From Actinomycetes bacterium (GTDB taxonomy: Bacteria > Actinomycetota > Actinomycetes > Actinomycetales > Cellulomonadaceae): DNA of 12,460 nucleotides. Below the pieces are notes generated by a model that saw only the letters and a program-made list of their open reading frames with translations, was not told where the DNA came from and searched no databases. A program made the position numbers and the translations under genes. The DNA lies in NCBI GenBank assembly GCA_023430425.1, contig JAEZAR010000079.1, positions 1 through 12,460 of the forward strand. Reading direction: 5' to 3'. Shown one piece after another: positions 1-6,855 of the stretch (position 1 is its first letter; every line of letters starts with the position of its first letter).

Positions 1-879
1 GGCCCGGTCACCCCCGTCGCGGACGTCGCGCCGTCGGCTGCGGGCGGCCCCGACACCGGGCCGGCACCGGATGCCCCACCCGGACCGCCGTCGACGACGG
101 CCGCCGCGAACCGCGACGCGGTCCGGGCGGCCCCGGGTGACGTGGGGGGCGTAGTGGTCGCCAGCGCGCCCGTGCGGACCAGCGTGCCCCGCGGCGCCGT
201 GGACCCGACCGCCGTGGCGCTCGCCCTGGTGGGGGTCCCGCGGGACGTCCTCGACCTCCAGACCAGCGGGCAGGTGCTCGCGGTGGCCCGCGAGGTGGCG
301 GCCCTCTCCGTCCAGGTCAGGGTCCTCGCGGACGACATCGCCGCCGAGCTCGCAGCAGCGGAGGAGGCGGCGGCGGCACGACGCGCCGAGGAGGAGGCCC
401 GGCGCCTCGCTGCCGAGCAGGCGGCGCTGCAGGCGGCGCTGCGGCGGCTGTCCAGCCGGATCGCGGCGACCGACGCCGCGCCCAACGGCGCCATCCCGCT
501 CGAGCTGCTCTGCCGCCCGCGGTTCACGACGGTCCTCCTGCGCTGCGACGCGGCGCAGGCCCTCGAGCGGCTCAACGAGGCCTACCGGGCCGCGTTCGGG
601 CGCGACCTCGCGGTCAGCGACGGCTACCGCACGCTCGCCGAGCAGGAGCGCGCGCGGGCGACCAAGGGTGACCTCGCGGCGCTGCCGGGCACCTCGAACC
701 ACGGCCGTGCCCTCGCGGTGGACTTCTCGGGGTTCGGGTCGCTGGGGCGCTTCGACGACCCCGACTACCTGTGGATGGTGGACAACGCCGGTGCCTTCGG
801 CTGGGTGCACCCGCCGGCCATGGGCCCCGGCGGGTCGGGCCCGCTCGAGCCGTGGCACTGGGAGTACGGCCGGCTCTGA
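1..879 (+). CDS. M15-family D-Ala-D-Ala carboxypeptidase (VanY-like), 5'-truncated by window edge
   Basis: Zinc peptidase that would trim D-Ala from peptidoglycan stem peptides outside the membrane. The frame is open from base 1, so the true start and any signal peptide lie outside the window; the GTG at 142 is internal to this frame. Using numbering from base 1 (292 aa visible): a Pro/Ala-rich stretch (1-50), an Ala/Glu/Arg-rich coiled coil (about 85-157), then the catalytic domain. Seen motifs are SDGYRT (206-211), SNHGRALAVD (232-241) with zinc ligands H234 and D241, and EPWHWEY (283-289) with catalytic E283 and zinc ligand H286, the full SxHxxGxAxD...ExWH set of M15B enzymes. C171 and C182 could form a disulfide, in keeping with export. 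The coiled coil in front of the peptidase resembles cell-wall hydrolases kept inactive or positioned by such a segment (inference). Next gene is 141 bp away. Confidence 0.88.
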   Translation, partial: GPVTPVADVAPSAAGGPDTGPAPDAPPGPPSTTAAANRDAVRAAPGDVGGVVVASAPVRTSVPRGAVDPTAVALALVGVPRDVLDLQTSGQVLAVAREVAALSVQVRVLADDIAAELAAAEEAAAARRAEEEARRLAAEQAALQAALRRLSSRIAATDAAPNGAIPLELLCRPRFTTVLLRCDAAQALERLNEAYRAAFGRDLAVSDGYRTLAEQERARATKGDLAALPGTSNHGRALAVDFSGFGSLGRFDDPDYLWMVDNAGAFGWVHPPAMGPGGSGPLEPWHWEYGRL

Positions 880-905
880 CGCGGTGCCGAGCCCTGGCCC
901 GGTAT

Positions 906-919
906 AGGACCTAAGTCTC
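906..919. promoter_or_regulatory. DosR/DevR-like palindromic box upstream of DUF2188 gene
   Basis: AGGACCTAAGTCTC agrees at 11 of 14 positions with the core GGGACTWWAGTCCC of the published DosR (DevR) hypoxia-response box. It lies in the most AT-rich stretch of the 880-1020 gap, 101 bp before the DUF2188 start. An 8-bp inverted repeat (888-895 with 932-939) surrounds it almost symmetrically. No convincing -10 at the ideal distance was seen (TAGGGC at 931-936 is too close for an activator at -42). The regulator itself is not in the window, so identity is by motif only. Confidence 0.4.
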
Positions 920-1020
920 ATCTTTGCCGGTAGGGCTCGCCAACTCGCGCACCCTCGGGTGATGATGCTGGTCAGGGGCGAGGCAGGGGCGGCGTCGCCC
1001 ACCCGGGAGGGGGTGCCGGC

Positions 1021-1257
1021 ATGTTCCAGGTCCACACGGTGTACGAGTCCGGTGCGTGGCGGAACCGCGTCGACGGTCTTCGGCAGGGCGCCGGTCACCC
1101 GACCCGCGCGGCCGCGGCGTCGGCGGGCCGGATGATCGCGCTCGAGCTGCAGGGAGCCCACGTCGTGCACGACATCGACGGGTCGGTGCTCGAGCAGCAC
1201 CGCTACGGGCAGTCGCGCGTCCGGCGCTGGGTCGACCCGGTCCGGTTCCAGAGCTGA
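1021..1257 (+). CDS. DUF2188 domain protein
   Basis: A 78-aa protein of unknown biochemical role. The arrangement GAWRN...VDG, then a helix (PTRAAAASAGRMIALELQG) followed by HVVHDIDGSVLEQHRYG matches the DUF2188 pattern: a beta strand with Trp, an Ala-rich helix, and a closing H-x-x-DG-x-(I/V) strand ending near Y-G. The start is ATG with a strong GGGAGGGGG Shine-Dalgarno at 1005-1013 (7-nt spacing). It is monocistronic by appearance, since a hairpin follows directly. The upstream DosR-like box suggests a stress or low-oxygen role, which is inference. Small, soluble, no membrane segment or cysteine. Confidence 0.75.
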   Translation: MFQVHTVYESGAWRNRVDGLRQGAGHPTRAAAASAGRMIALELQGAHVVHDIDGSVLEQHRYGQSRVRRWVDPVRFQS

Positions 1258-1265
1258 GACTGCCG

Positions 1266-1289
1266 GCGGCGCGCGTGGGAGCGCGCCGC
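1266..1289 (+). terminator. Hairpin terminator after DUF2188 gene
   Basis: GCGGCGCGC (1266-1274) pairs perfectly with GCGCGCCGC (1281-1289) across the 6-nt loop GTGGGA, starting 9 nt after the stop codon. No U-tract follows, which is usual for actinomycete terminators. Confidence 0.6.
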
Positions 1290-1351
1290 ACGAGATGCGG
1301 ACCGGGCCCGTTGCCCCCACGCTGGCGACATCGATCACCAGGGAGGCAGCC

Positions 1352-1777
1352 ATGACCCACCCACCTGCCGTCGACCGCGACCGGGCCCCGTACCAGTGGC
1401 TCGCGCTCGTCATCGGCGTCGTGTACCTGCTCGTCGGCATCGTCGGGTTCTTCGTGACGGGCTTCGACAACTTCACCGAGTTCGACCACGACCAGCACCT
1501 GCTGGGCTTCGCCATCAACCCGCTGCACAACATCGTGCACATCATCATCGGCGGCCTCGGCGTCGCGATGTGGTCGCGACGCAGCTCGGCCCGCACCTAC
1601 GGCTGGATCCTGGCCGTGGGCTACGGCGCTGCGGCCGTGTACGGGCTGATCGTCGTCAACAACGAGGACGCGAACATCCTCAACATCAACGGTGCGGACA
1701 ACGTCCTGCACATCGTCAGCGCCCTGGCCGGCCTGGCCATCGCGCTCTGGCCCGACCGCACGGCGCGCAGGGTCTGA
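1352..1777 (+). CDS. DUF4383 four-helix membrane protein
   Basis: A 141-aa integral membrane protein of unknown function. Four hydrophobic helices are visible at about 16-37, 57-74, 83-103 and 118-133. Conserved DUF4383 features are the INPLHNIVHI motif at the start of helix 2, the SARTYGW motif before helix 3, and GADNVLHIVS at the start of helix 4; the His-rich membrane edges are typical. The ATG at 1352 is chosen because GGGAGG (1341-1346) sits 5 nt upstream; the frame is open further 5' (to ATG 1295) but that start lacks a ribosome site and would overlap the preceding terminator region. A strong hairpin follows. Members of this family commonly sit among general-stress genes in actinomycetes (family knowledge), which suits its neighbours here. 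Confidence 0.85.
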   Translation: MTHPPAVDRDRAPYQWLALVIGVVYLLVGIVGFFVTGFDNFTEFDHDQHLLGFAINPLHNIVHIIIGGLGVAMWSRRSSARTYGWILAVGYGAAAVYGLIVVNNEDANILNINGADNVLHIVSALAGLAIALWPDRTARRV

Positions 1778-1807
1778 GACCCGACCGACCGGGGGCTCGC
1801 CCTCGCC

Positions 1808-1848
1808 GTGGTGCCGCGCCGGGACCGTCGGTCCCGGCGCGGTGCCAC
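1808..1848 (+). terminator. Long hairpin terminator after DUF4383 gene
   Basis: CCGCGCCGGGACC (1814-1826) pairs perfectly with GGTCCCGGCGCGG (1830-1842) around a GTC loop. With two G-U wobbles the stem continues to 1808/1848, for 19 pairs. It starts 31 nt after the stop codon and has no U-tract. It separates the DUF4383 gene from the ChaB gene. Confidence 0.7.
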
Positions 1849-1921
1849 CCGCCGGGGGCGGCGCCGACCGGCCCAAGGCTCCCAGGAGCCGCGCGACGAC
1901 CGCCGAGCACGAGGGGGATCG

Positions 1922-2335
1922 ATGCCGAAGACCACCCGGAGCGGTGAGCCGAAGCAGTCCGAGCTGCCGAGCGCGCTGCGCAGGTCCGGCGCCAAGGCCC
2001 AGCGGACCTTCGCGAAGGCCCACGACTCCGCCGCGGAGGAGTACGACGACGCCGAGCGCGCCCACCGCGTGGCCTACGCCGCGCTCAAGCACACCCACGA
2101 GAAGGTCGGCGACCACTGGGAGCCCAAGGACTCCCCCGGCCCCTCGGACCCGAAGGCGGCGGGCGGCCGGGGCACCGACGCACCCACCGCTGGGGGCGTC
2201 GACGCGAACGCCTCGAAGGCGCACCTGTACGACGTCGCGCGGCGGCTCGAGATCGCCGGCCGGTCGTCGATGACCAAGGCGCAGCTGGTCTCCGCGATCC
2301 AGAAGGAGAACGCGCGCCGCACGCGCCGCGGCTGA
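1922..2335 (+). CDS. ChaB family protein with C-terminal Rho_N/SAP-like domain
   Basis: A 137-aa soluble protein. Residues about 12-66 match ChaB: SELPSALR at the start, then AQRTFAKAHDSAAEEY, and an A-x-x-x-A-Y-x-A-L-K...W pattern ending in HWEP. ChaB was named from the cation-transport locus of E. coli and its role is not established. A Gly/Pro/Asp-rich linker (67-94) leads to HLYDVARRLEIAGRSSMTKAQL (about 101-122), a small helix-turn-helix-like fold of the Rho N-terminal/SAP type that often contacts nucleic acid, followed by a basic tail (ARRTRRG). This domain pair is common in actinomycetes. ATG 1922 is preferred over earlier in-frame starts because GAGGGGG (1911-1917) precedes it; earlier starts would read through the terminator hairpin. 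A DNA- or RNA-associated stress role is inference. Confidence 0.82.
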   Translation: MPKTTRSGEPKQSELPSALRRSGAKAQRTFAKAHDSAAEEYDDAERAHRVAYAALKHTHEKVGDHWEPKDSPGPSDPKAAGGRGTDAPTAGGVDANASKAHLYDVARRLEIAGRSSMTKAQLVSAIQKENARRTRRG

Positions 2336-2350
2336 CGCAGGACCGGGGCG

Positions 2351-2517
2351 GGCGGTGAGGCGATCGACCTCTTCGCGGCCTTCCGTGGCATCGACCGGGC
2401 ACGCAAGGCCGACCTGCTCGAGCGGTTCGACCTGACCTGACGAAGGCGACCCGGTCGTACTCCAAGGGCAACCGCCAGGAGGTCGCCCTCGTCGCCGCCC
2501 TCGCCTCCGACGGCGGA
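2351..2517 (+). pseudogene. Fragment of ABC transporter ATP-binding protein (frameshifted, truncated at both ends)
   Basis: Frame 1 (from about 2351) reads GGEAIDLFAAFRGIDRARKA and on to ERFDLT, then stops at TGA 2438-2440. Shifting frame at 2434 gives DLTKATRSYSKGNRQEVALV then AALASDG. Joined, this is the helical part plus the signature motif (YSKGNRQ-type, the LSGGQ equivalent) of antibiotic/polyketide-exporter ATPases, where ERFDLDPTK normally runs straight into RTYSKGNRQKVALVAALASD. Restoring one G before 2435 repairs the reading frame. The Walker A part upstream and Walker B (LLLDEP) part downstream are absent. The fragment fills most of the gap between the ChaB gene and the convergent MFS gene. 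It is a dead remnant of an exporter locus once present here. Confidence 0.72.
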
Positions 2518-2572
2518 CGGCCCGTCCGGGCTCCGCAGGCCCGTGAGCCGACGATGCCCGGGCGGGGACCCG

Positions 2573-3856
2573 TCAGGAGCGCATGCGGGCGACCACCAGC
2601 CGCCAGACGAGCAGCTGCACGACGCCGAGGACGGTCGCGAACGGCAGGAGCGTCCAGATCCCGACGCCGTCCCCGAGCGCTCCCGCGAGCCACGGCAGCG
2701 CGGAGCCGCCCACGACCGACACGGCGTTCATCAGGCCGACCGCCGTGGCGGCCAGCCGGGGCGTCGTCAGCCGTGGCACCACGGCGATCGCCGTCGGGAA
2801 GAGCGGGCCGAGGAAGAAGCCGAGGAGTGCCAGGCCGCCGGCCGCCGCCAGGCCCGAGGGAAGGGCCGCGACGAGCGCGGCGGCGGCGATCACCCCGACG
2901 AGGCAGACGGCGATCGTGCGCACGGTCGTCCACCGCAGCGCGCGGGCGGCCGGCTCGATGACGAACCGGCCCACGGTGAGCCCGAGCCAGTACCCGCTGA
3001 CGCTGGCGCCCGCCGGCCCCTCGGCGAGGTCCCGCGCCTCGACGAGGTAGCTGACCCCCCAGTTCCCCACGCTGACCTCCAGGCCGACGTACACGGTGAG
3101 GAACAGCGCCGCGAGCACGACTCCGGGCTCGCGCAGGACGTCGGCCAGGAGGCCCTCGTGCGGCGCACGCTCGGGCGCACCGCCGTGCGTCGAGCCGTGC
3201 TCGGGCGTCGTCGCGCCGGTGACGACGGCCTCCGCACCGAGCGCGCTCGGCGCCCCGGCGGGCACGGCGTCGACGACGTCCGCGCGCACCCGGCCGACCG
3301 TCCGGTTCGGGTACGCCAGCGCGTAGGCCGCTCCGAGCGGGATCCCGGCCAGCCCGAGCACCAGCCAGACGACCGTCCACTCGGAGCTGCGCAGCAGCCA
3401 CGTCGCCAGCACCGGACCGATGAGGGCCCCGACGCCGAAGAACGCGTGCAGGAGGTTCAGCCGCCGCGTCGCCGACGGCAGCTCGGCGAGATAGGCGTTG
3501 AGCACCGACTCGACGAGGCCGCCCCCGTAGCCGGCGAGGAGCTGCACGACGACGAGCGCGACGAAGGAGGGCCGGGAGGCGAGGTAGAGCGCGGACGCGA
3601 CGTACGCCACGCTGCCGAGCAGGAGCGTCGTCCGGGTGCCGAGCCGCGCGATGAGCGAGCCCGTCGTGGCGCCGGCGAGGAAGAAGCCCGCCGAGAACGT
3701 GAAGAACGTCAGCCCGATCGTCTGCCGGTCCACGCCGTAGTCGGCGATCTGGGCGGGCAGCACGACCGTGCCGACGCTCGCGCCAATGCCGGTGAGGACG
3801 AACGCGACGTAGGCGATGACGACGGACGACCGGAGGCGGTGCGCGAGGAGCGGCAC
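2573..3856 (-). CDS. MFS transporter, FHS (fucose permease-like) type
   Basis: A 427-aa inner-membrane permease with about 12 helices in two bundles, split by a hydrophilic loop at residues 183-240 (His/Pro/Thr-rich, longer than usual). The loop after helix 2 contains RLGTRTT, the A-motif position of MFS proteins. LNLLHAFFGVGALIGP (133-148) and YVGLEVSVGNWGVSYLV (256-272) resemble the FHS family of proton-coupled sugar permeases, so a sugar or sugar-like substrate is likely; the exact substrate cannot be read from sequence. The start is GTG with GGGAG 6 nt upstream. It is monocistronic, oriented with the redox operon behind it but separated by a terminator, and it converges on the ABC-ATPase remnant. 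Confidence 0.83.
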   Translation of the reverse strand: MPLLAHRLRSSVVIAYVAFVLTGIGASVGTVVLPAQIADYGVDRQTIGLTFFTFSAGFFLAGATTGSLIARLGTRTTLLLGSVAYVASALYLASRPSFVALVVVQLLAGYGGGLVESVLNAYLAELPSATRRLNLLHAFFGVGALIGPVLATWLLRSSEWTVVWLVLGLAGIPLGAAYALAYPNRTVGRVRADVVDAVPAGAPSALGAEAVVTGATTPEHGSTHGGAPERAPHEGLLADVLREPGVVLAALFLTVYVGLEVSVGNWGVSYLVEARDLAEGPAGASVSGYWLGLTVGRFVIEPAARALRWTTVRTIAVCLVGVIAAAALVAALPSGLAAAGGLALLGFFLGPLFPTAIAVVPRLTTPRLAATAVGLMNAVSVVGGSALPWLAGALGDGVGIWTLLPFATVLGVVQLLVWRLVVARMRS

Positions 3857-3875
3857 GGGTTCTCCCAGCGGGACG

Positions 3876-3893
3876 GCCGGGACGCTTCCCGGC
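3876..3893 (-). other. Leader hairpin of MFS gene
   Basis: GCCGGGA (3876-3882) pairs perfectly with TCCCGGC (3887-3893) with a 4-nt loop, placed 20 nt upstream of the MFS start on the transcribed strand, just before the Shine-Dalgarno. It could influence translation or be a small operator; nothing else supports a function. Confidence 0.3.
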
Positions 3894-3910
3894 GTGGGGC
3901 GGCAGGCCGC

Positions 3911-3916
3911 ACGCTA
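3911..3916 (-). promoter_or_regulatory. Possible -10 element of MFS gene (TAGCGT)
   Basis: On the minus strand TAGCGT fits the actinomycete TAnnnT -10 pattern. Transcription would begin near 3904, giving a leader of about 48 nt that contains the 3876-3893 hairpin. No clear -35 is visible, so this is tentative. Confidence 0.3.
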
Positions 3917-3962
3917 CCGGGCCGGCGGCGGCCGGCTGCCGCGGTCCGCCGGGACGCGCCGG

Positions 3963-3991
3963 GGGGGCGGCCGTGCGCGGCGGCCGCCCCC
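3963..3991 (-). terminator. Hairpin terminator of the PFOR-Nfn operon
   Basis: GGGGGCGGCCG (3963-3973) pairs perfectly with CGGCCGCCCCC (3981-3991) across a 7-nt loop, beginning 11 nt after the stop codon of the flavoprotein gene (minus strand). This 11-bp all-GC stem, without a U-tract, is the likely operon end and insulates the MFS gene. Confidence 0.65.
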
Positions 3992-4002
3992 GGGCGTCGG
4001 GC

Positions 4003-6855
4003 TCAGGCCATGCCGTGCTTGACCCGGCTCTCCTGCTCCTGCTTGCGGAACAGGTTGAACCGGGGCAGGAACTTGTCCCAGTCGATGGCGTGCGCGTCGA
4101 TCTCGGGGCCGTCGATGCAGGCGTGCTTGCGCACCAGCGTGCCGTCCACCGTCACGGGGACCATGCACGCGCCGCACATGCCCGTCGCGTCCACCATGAT
4201 CGAGTTGAGGCTGGCGACGGTCGCGACGCCGAACGGGCGGGTCAGGTCACTCACGGCGCGCATCATCATCGGCGGGCCGATCGCGATCACCTCGGCGACC
4301 GTGCGGCCCTCCCCGCGCGCGTTCGCCTCGAGCATCTCCAGCAGGGGCGCCGTGACGAAGCCGTGGACCCCGAACGACCCGTCGTTCGTCGCGTACACCA
4401 CGTCGAGCTGGCCACCGTACTCCGCCTGGAGCAGCCCGACACGCTCGTCGGGGCCGTCCCAGAACATCAGGTCCTTCGTCCGGAACCCGGAGATCAGGGT
4501 GACGTGGTTCCCGAGGCGCAGGTGCTCCCGCATGATCGGGTGCACCGGCGGGAGACCGAGACCACCCGCGGTGAAGACCACCGTCGTGCCGGGCTCGTAG
4601 CGGTGCAGCCGGCTCGGCTGGCCGAGCGGGCCGGCGATGCCGGTGAACGCGTCGCCGACGGCCATCGCGTTGATCTCGTTGCTGCTCACGCCGACGCCCT
4701 GGATGACGAGGGTGACGGTGCCCGCCTTCTCGTCCCAGTCGGCCAGCGTGAGCGGGATCAGCTCGCCGTCGGGCCTGGGCAGCACGCGGACGAACTGGCC
4801 CGCCTGGGCGGACCGGGCGATCACCGGCGCGTAGACGGTGACCTCCTCGATCCCGTCGGACAGGTGCGCCTTGCCGACGATCATCGCGTCGGCCGCCCCG
4901 AGCTCGGTGTACGCCTTCGCGCTCGCCACCATGGCCGGGATCACCTCGGCGGGCACGTCGATCGAGCCGAGGATCTCCCGCGCGGCCGACTGCCCGTCAC
5001 CCGCCGCCATGATCGCGGTGGAGCCGCCCCGCGCCGCGTCGCCGCCGGTGTAGATGCCCTGCAGCGTGGTCTCCTGGGACCCCTCGTGGTCGAGGTTGAT
5101 GGTGCCCCACCTGGAGACCTCGAGGCGCGGCTCGGAGTCCTTGATGATCGGGTTCGCGTCGTTGCCCAGCGCCATGATGACGAGGTCGGCCCGCACGGTC
5201 TCGGTGCGGCCCGTCTTCACGGGGCGGCGGCGACCGGACTCGTCCGGCTCCCCCAGCTCCATGATGTCGACGGTCGCCGCCTTGACGAAGCCCGACTCGT
5301 CGCCGAGGAACTCCGACGGCGCGGCGAGCACCTTCAGCGCGACACCCTCCTCGAGCGCGTGCTCGAGCTCCTCGACACGCGCCGGCATCTCGCTCTGCGT
5401 GCGGCGGTAGACGATCGTCACGTTGCCGCCCAGGCGCTTGGCGGTCCGGCACGCGTCCATCGCGGTGTTGCCACCGCCGATGACGATGACGTCCTTGCCG
5501 CGGACCTCGGGCAGCGGGGTCTCGTAGTCCTCCCGCAGCGCCTGCATGAGGTTGACGCGGGTGAGGAACTCGTTCGCCGACATGACGTTGAGCAGGTGCT
5601 CCCCCGGCACGTTCATGAACCGTGGGAGGCCGGCGCCCGTGCCGACGAAGATCTTCCAGAACCCCGCGTCGCGCAGGTCCTGCAGCGTCGCCGTCTTGCC
5701 GACCACGAAGTTGCGGACGAACTTGCCGCCGAGCAGCTCGATCTTCTCCACGACGTCGTCGATGAGGGAGTTCGGCAGCCGGAACTCGGGGATCCCGTAG
5801 CGCAGGACGCCGCCGAGGGCGTGGAACGCCTCGAAGACCGTGACCGGGAAGCCCTCGGCCGCGAGCAGGTAGGCGTTGATGAGGCCGGACGGGCCGGAGC
5901 CCACGATCGCGACGGGCGGCTTCGCCGCCGCCTGCCACGGGTCCGTGCGGCCGGCGAACCGGACGGCGTTGCTCCCGGGGTGGACGAGCATCTCGCGCTG
6001 CGGCAGGAACCACTCGACCTGGCCGATCGACATCGGGGTCTTGTGCAGGCACACGCCCTGGCACTGGAGCTCCTGCGGGCAGACGCGGCCGGTGACGTCC
6101 GGCAGCGGGTTGCACGACTCGAGCAGCTCGAGGGCGTCCTCGAACCGGCCCTGACCGACCAGCTCGAAGATCTGCGGGATGTGGATCTTGACCGGGCAGC
6201 CGCCCTTGGGCGCCTTGTGCGCGGCGAGGAACTCACCCAGCTCGCAGGGCTTCTCGGCGCACTGCTTGTCGCGCAGCGCCTCGAGCCAGACGAGCATGTC
6301 GACGTCGCGCGCGGTGAAGCCGAGGTTCATGTAGCCCAGGTAGCCCTGGTTGACGAGGTCGAAGTCCGCCCACCGCTCCTCCGGCTCACGGATGTACGGC
6401 GGGATGGAGCTCTGCGCCGGCCAGTCCACCGAGTAGCCCGCGAACATCGGGTACCGGTCGGACAGGTGGGCGTCGATCGCCCGGACGAACATGCGCTTCT
6501 TGCCCAGCGGCAGGTTCCACACGAACCGCATGAGCGTCTTGCTCACGTCGTCGTCGCGGAGCATCAGGTCCCAGAGCCGCTCGGTGAACTCCTTGCTCAG
6601 CTCGGGCTGGCCGAACTCCCAGGCCACGGCCGCCATGCCGTCCGCGATGAACATCTCGCGGAAGGCTCGGGGGTCGGCGATCAGCCGGCGCTTGAGGAGG
6701 TCGAGCTGGGTGTGGAACGCCTCCACGTCCTCGGTCGCCTCGAGCGCGGCCACCTCCGACGCCGTCGCGTCGAGCGCCTCCTGGGCGTGGACGTAGCGGC
6801 GCACCGGGTCGCCGGCGGCCTGGCCGTCGGCGCGGGGCGGGGTGATGGTGCTCAC
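4003..6855 (-). CDS. Fused NfnB-NfnA-like ferredoxin:NAD(P) oxidoreductase (GltD-type flavoprotein + FNR-like half)
   Basis: A 950-aa cytosolic iron-sulfur flavoprotein. Residues 1-190 form a mainly helical, charged region not recognised. Residues 199-290 are a GltD/NfnB-type cluster domain: C199, C204, GCP with C220, then C248, C259, C265, C269 (RVCPQELQCQGVC). FAD-binding GSGPSG is at 319-324, and NAD(P)-binding GGGNTAMD at 460-467 followed by YRRTQSEMPAR; the second FAD motif IYTGGDAARGG is at 601-611. From about 655 an NfnA/PyrK-like half follows: FNR-type FAD and NAD domains (AGGLGLPP 763-770, FRTKDLMFW 791-799) and a 2Fe-2S site with D889, C894, C897, C913, the Asp+3 Cys pattern known for NfnA. 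NfnAB couples NADH and reduced ferredoxin to NADPH formation, so this is probably the electron outlet of the PFOR. The start is GTG overlapping the PFOR stop by 4 nt (GTGA), with GGAG 8 nt upstream, so translation is coupled. Alternatives: a non-bifurcating ferredoxin:NADP reductase, or a SudAB-like enzyme. Confidence 0.85.
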   Translation of the reverse strand: MSTITPPRADGQAAGDPVRRYVHAQEALDATASEVAALEATEDVEAFHTQLDLLKRRLIADPRAFREMFIADGMAAVAWEFGQPELSKEFTERLWDLMLRDDDVSKTLMRFVWNLPLGKKRMFVRAIDAHLSDRYPMFAGYSVDWPAQSSIPPYIREPEERWADFDLVNQGYLGYMNLGFTARDVDMLVWLEALRDKQCAEKPCELGEFLAAHKAPKGGCPVKIHIPQIFELVGQGRFEDALELLESCNPLPDVTGRVCPQELQCQGVCLHKTPMSIGQVEWFLPQREMLVHPGSNAVRFAGRTDPWQAAAKPPVAIVGSGPSGLINAYLLAAEGFPVTVFEAFHALGGVLRYGIPEFRLPNSLIDDVVEKIELLGGKFVRNFVVGKTATLQDLRDAGFWKIFVGTGAGLPRFMNVPGEHLLNVMSANEFLTRVNLMQALREDYETPLPEVRGKDVIVIGGGNTAMDACRTAKRLGGNVTIVYRRTQSEMPARVEELEHALEEGVALKVLAAPSEFLGDESGFVKAATVDIMELGEPDESGRRRPVKTGRTETVRADLVIMALGNDANPIIKDSEPRLEVSRWGTINLDHEGSQETTLQGIYTGGDAARGGSTAIMAAGDGQSAAREILGSIDVPAEVIPAMVASAKAYTELGAADAMIVGKAHLSDGIEEVTVYAPVIARSAQAGQFVRVLPRPDGELIPLTLADWDEKAGTVTLVIQGVGVSSNEINAMAVGDAFTGIAGPLGQPSRLHRYEPGTTVVFTAGGLGLPPVHPIMREHLRLGNHVTLISGFRTKDLMFWDGPDERVGLLQAEYGGQLDVVYATNDGSFGVHGFVTAPLLEMLEANARGEGRTVAEVIAIGPPMMMRAVSDLTRPFGVATVASLNSIMVDATGMCGACMVPVTVDGTLVRKHACIDGPEIDAHAIDWDKFLPRFNLFRKQEQESRVKHGMA

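Noticed and set aside
142..144. GTG as start of the M15 peptidase
   Set aside because: The frame is open to base 1 and codes a Pro/Ala-rich linker typical of exported wall enzymes; no Shine-Dalgarno precedes this GTG and there would be no signal peptide.
1298..1311. CGGACCGGGCCCGT before the DUF4383 gene as a third DosR-like box
   Set aside because: Only about 8 of 12 core positions agree and no -10 is seen downstream at a suitable distance.
911..2224. Open frame on the minus strand opposite the DUF2188, DUF4383 and ChaB genes
   Set aside because: No ribosome site or motif; the plus strand has three recognised families, each with its own Shine-Dalgarno.
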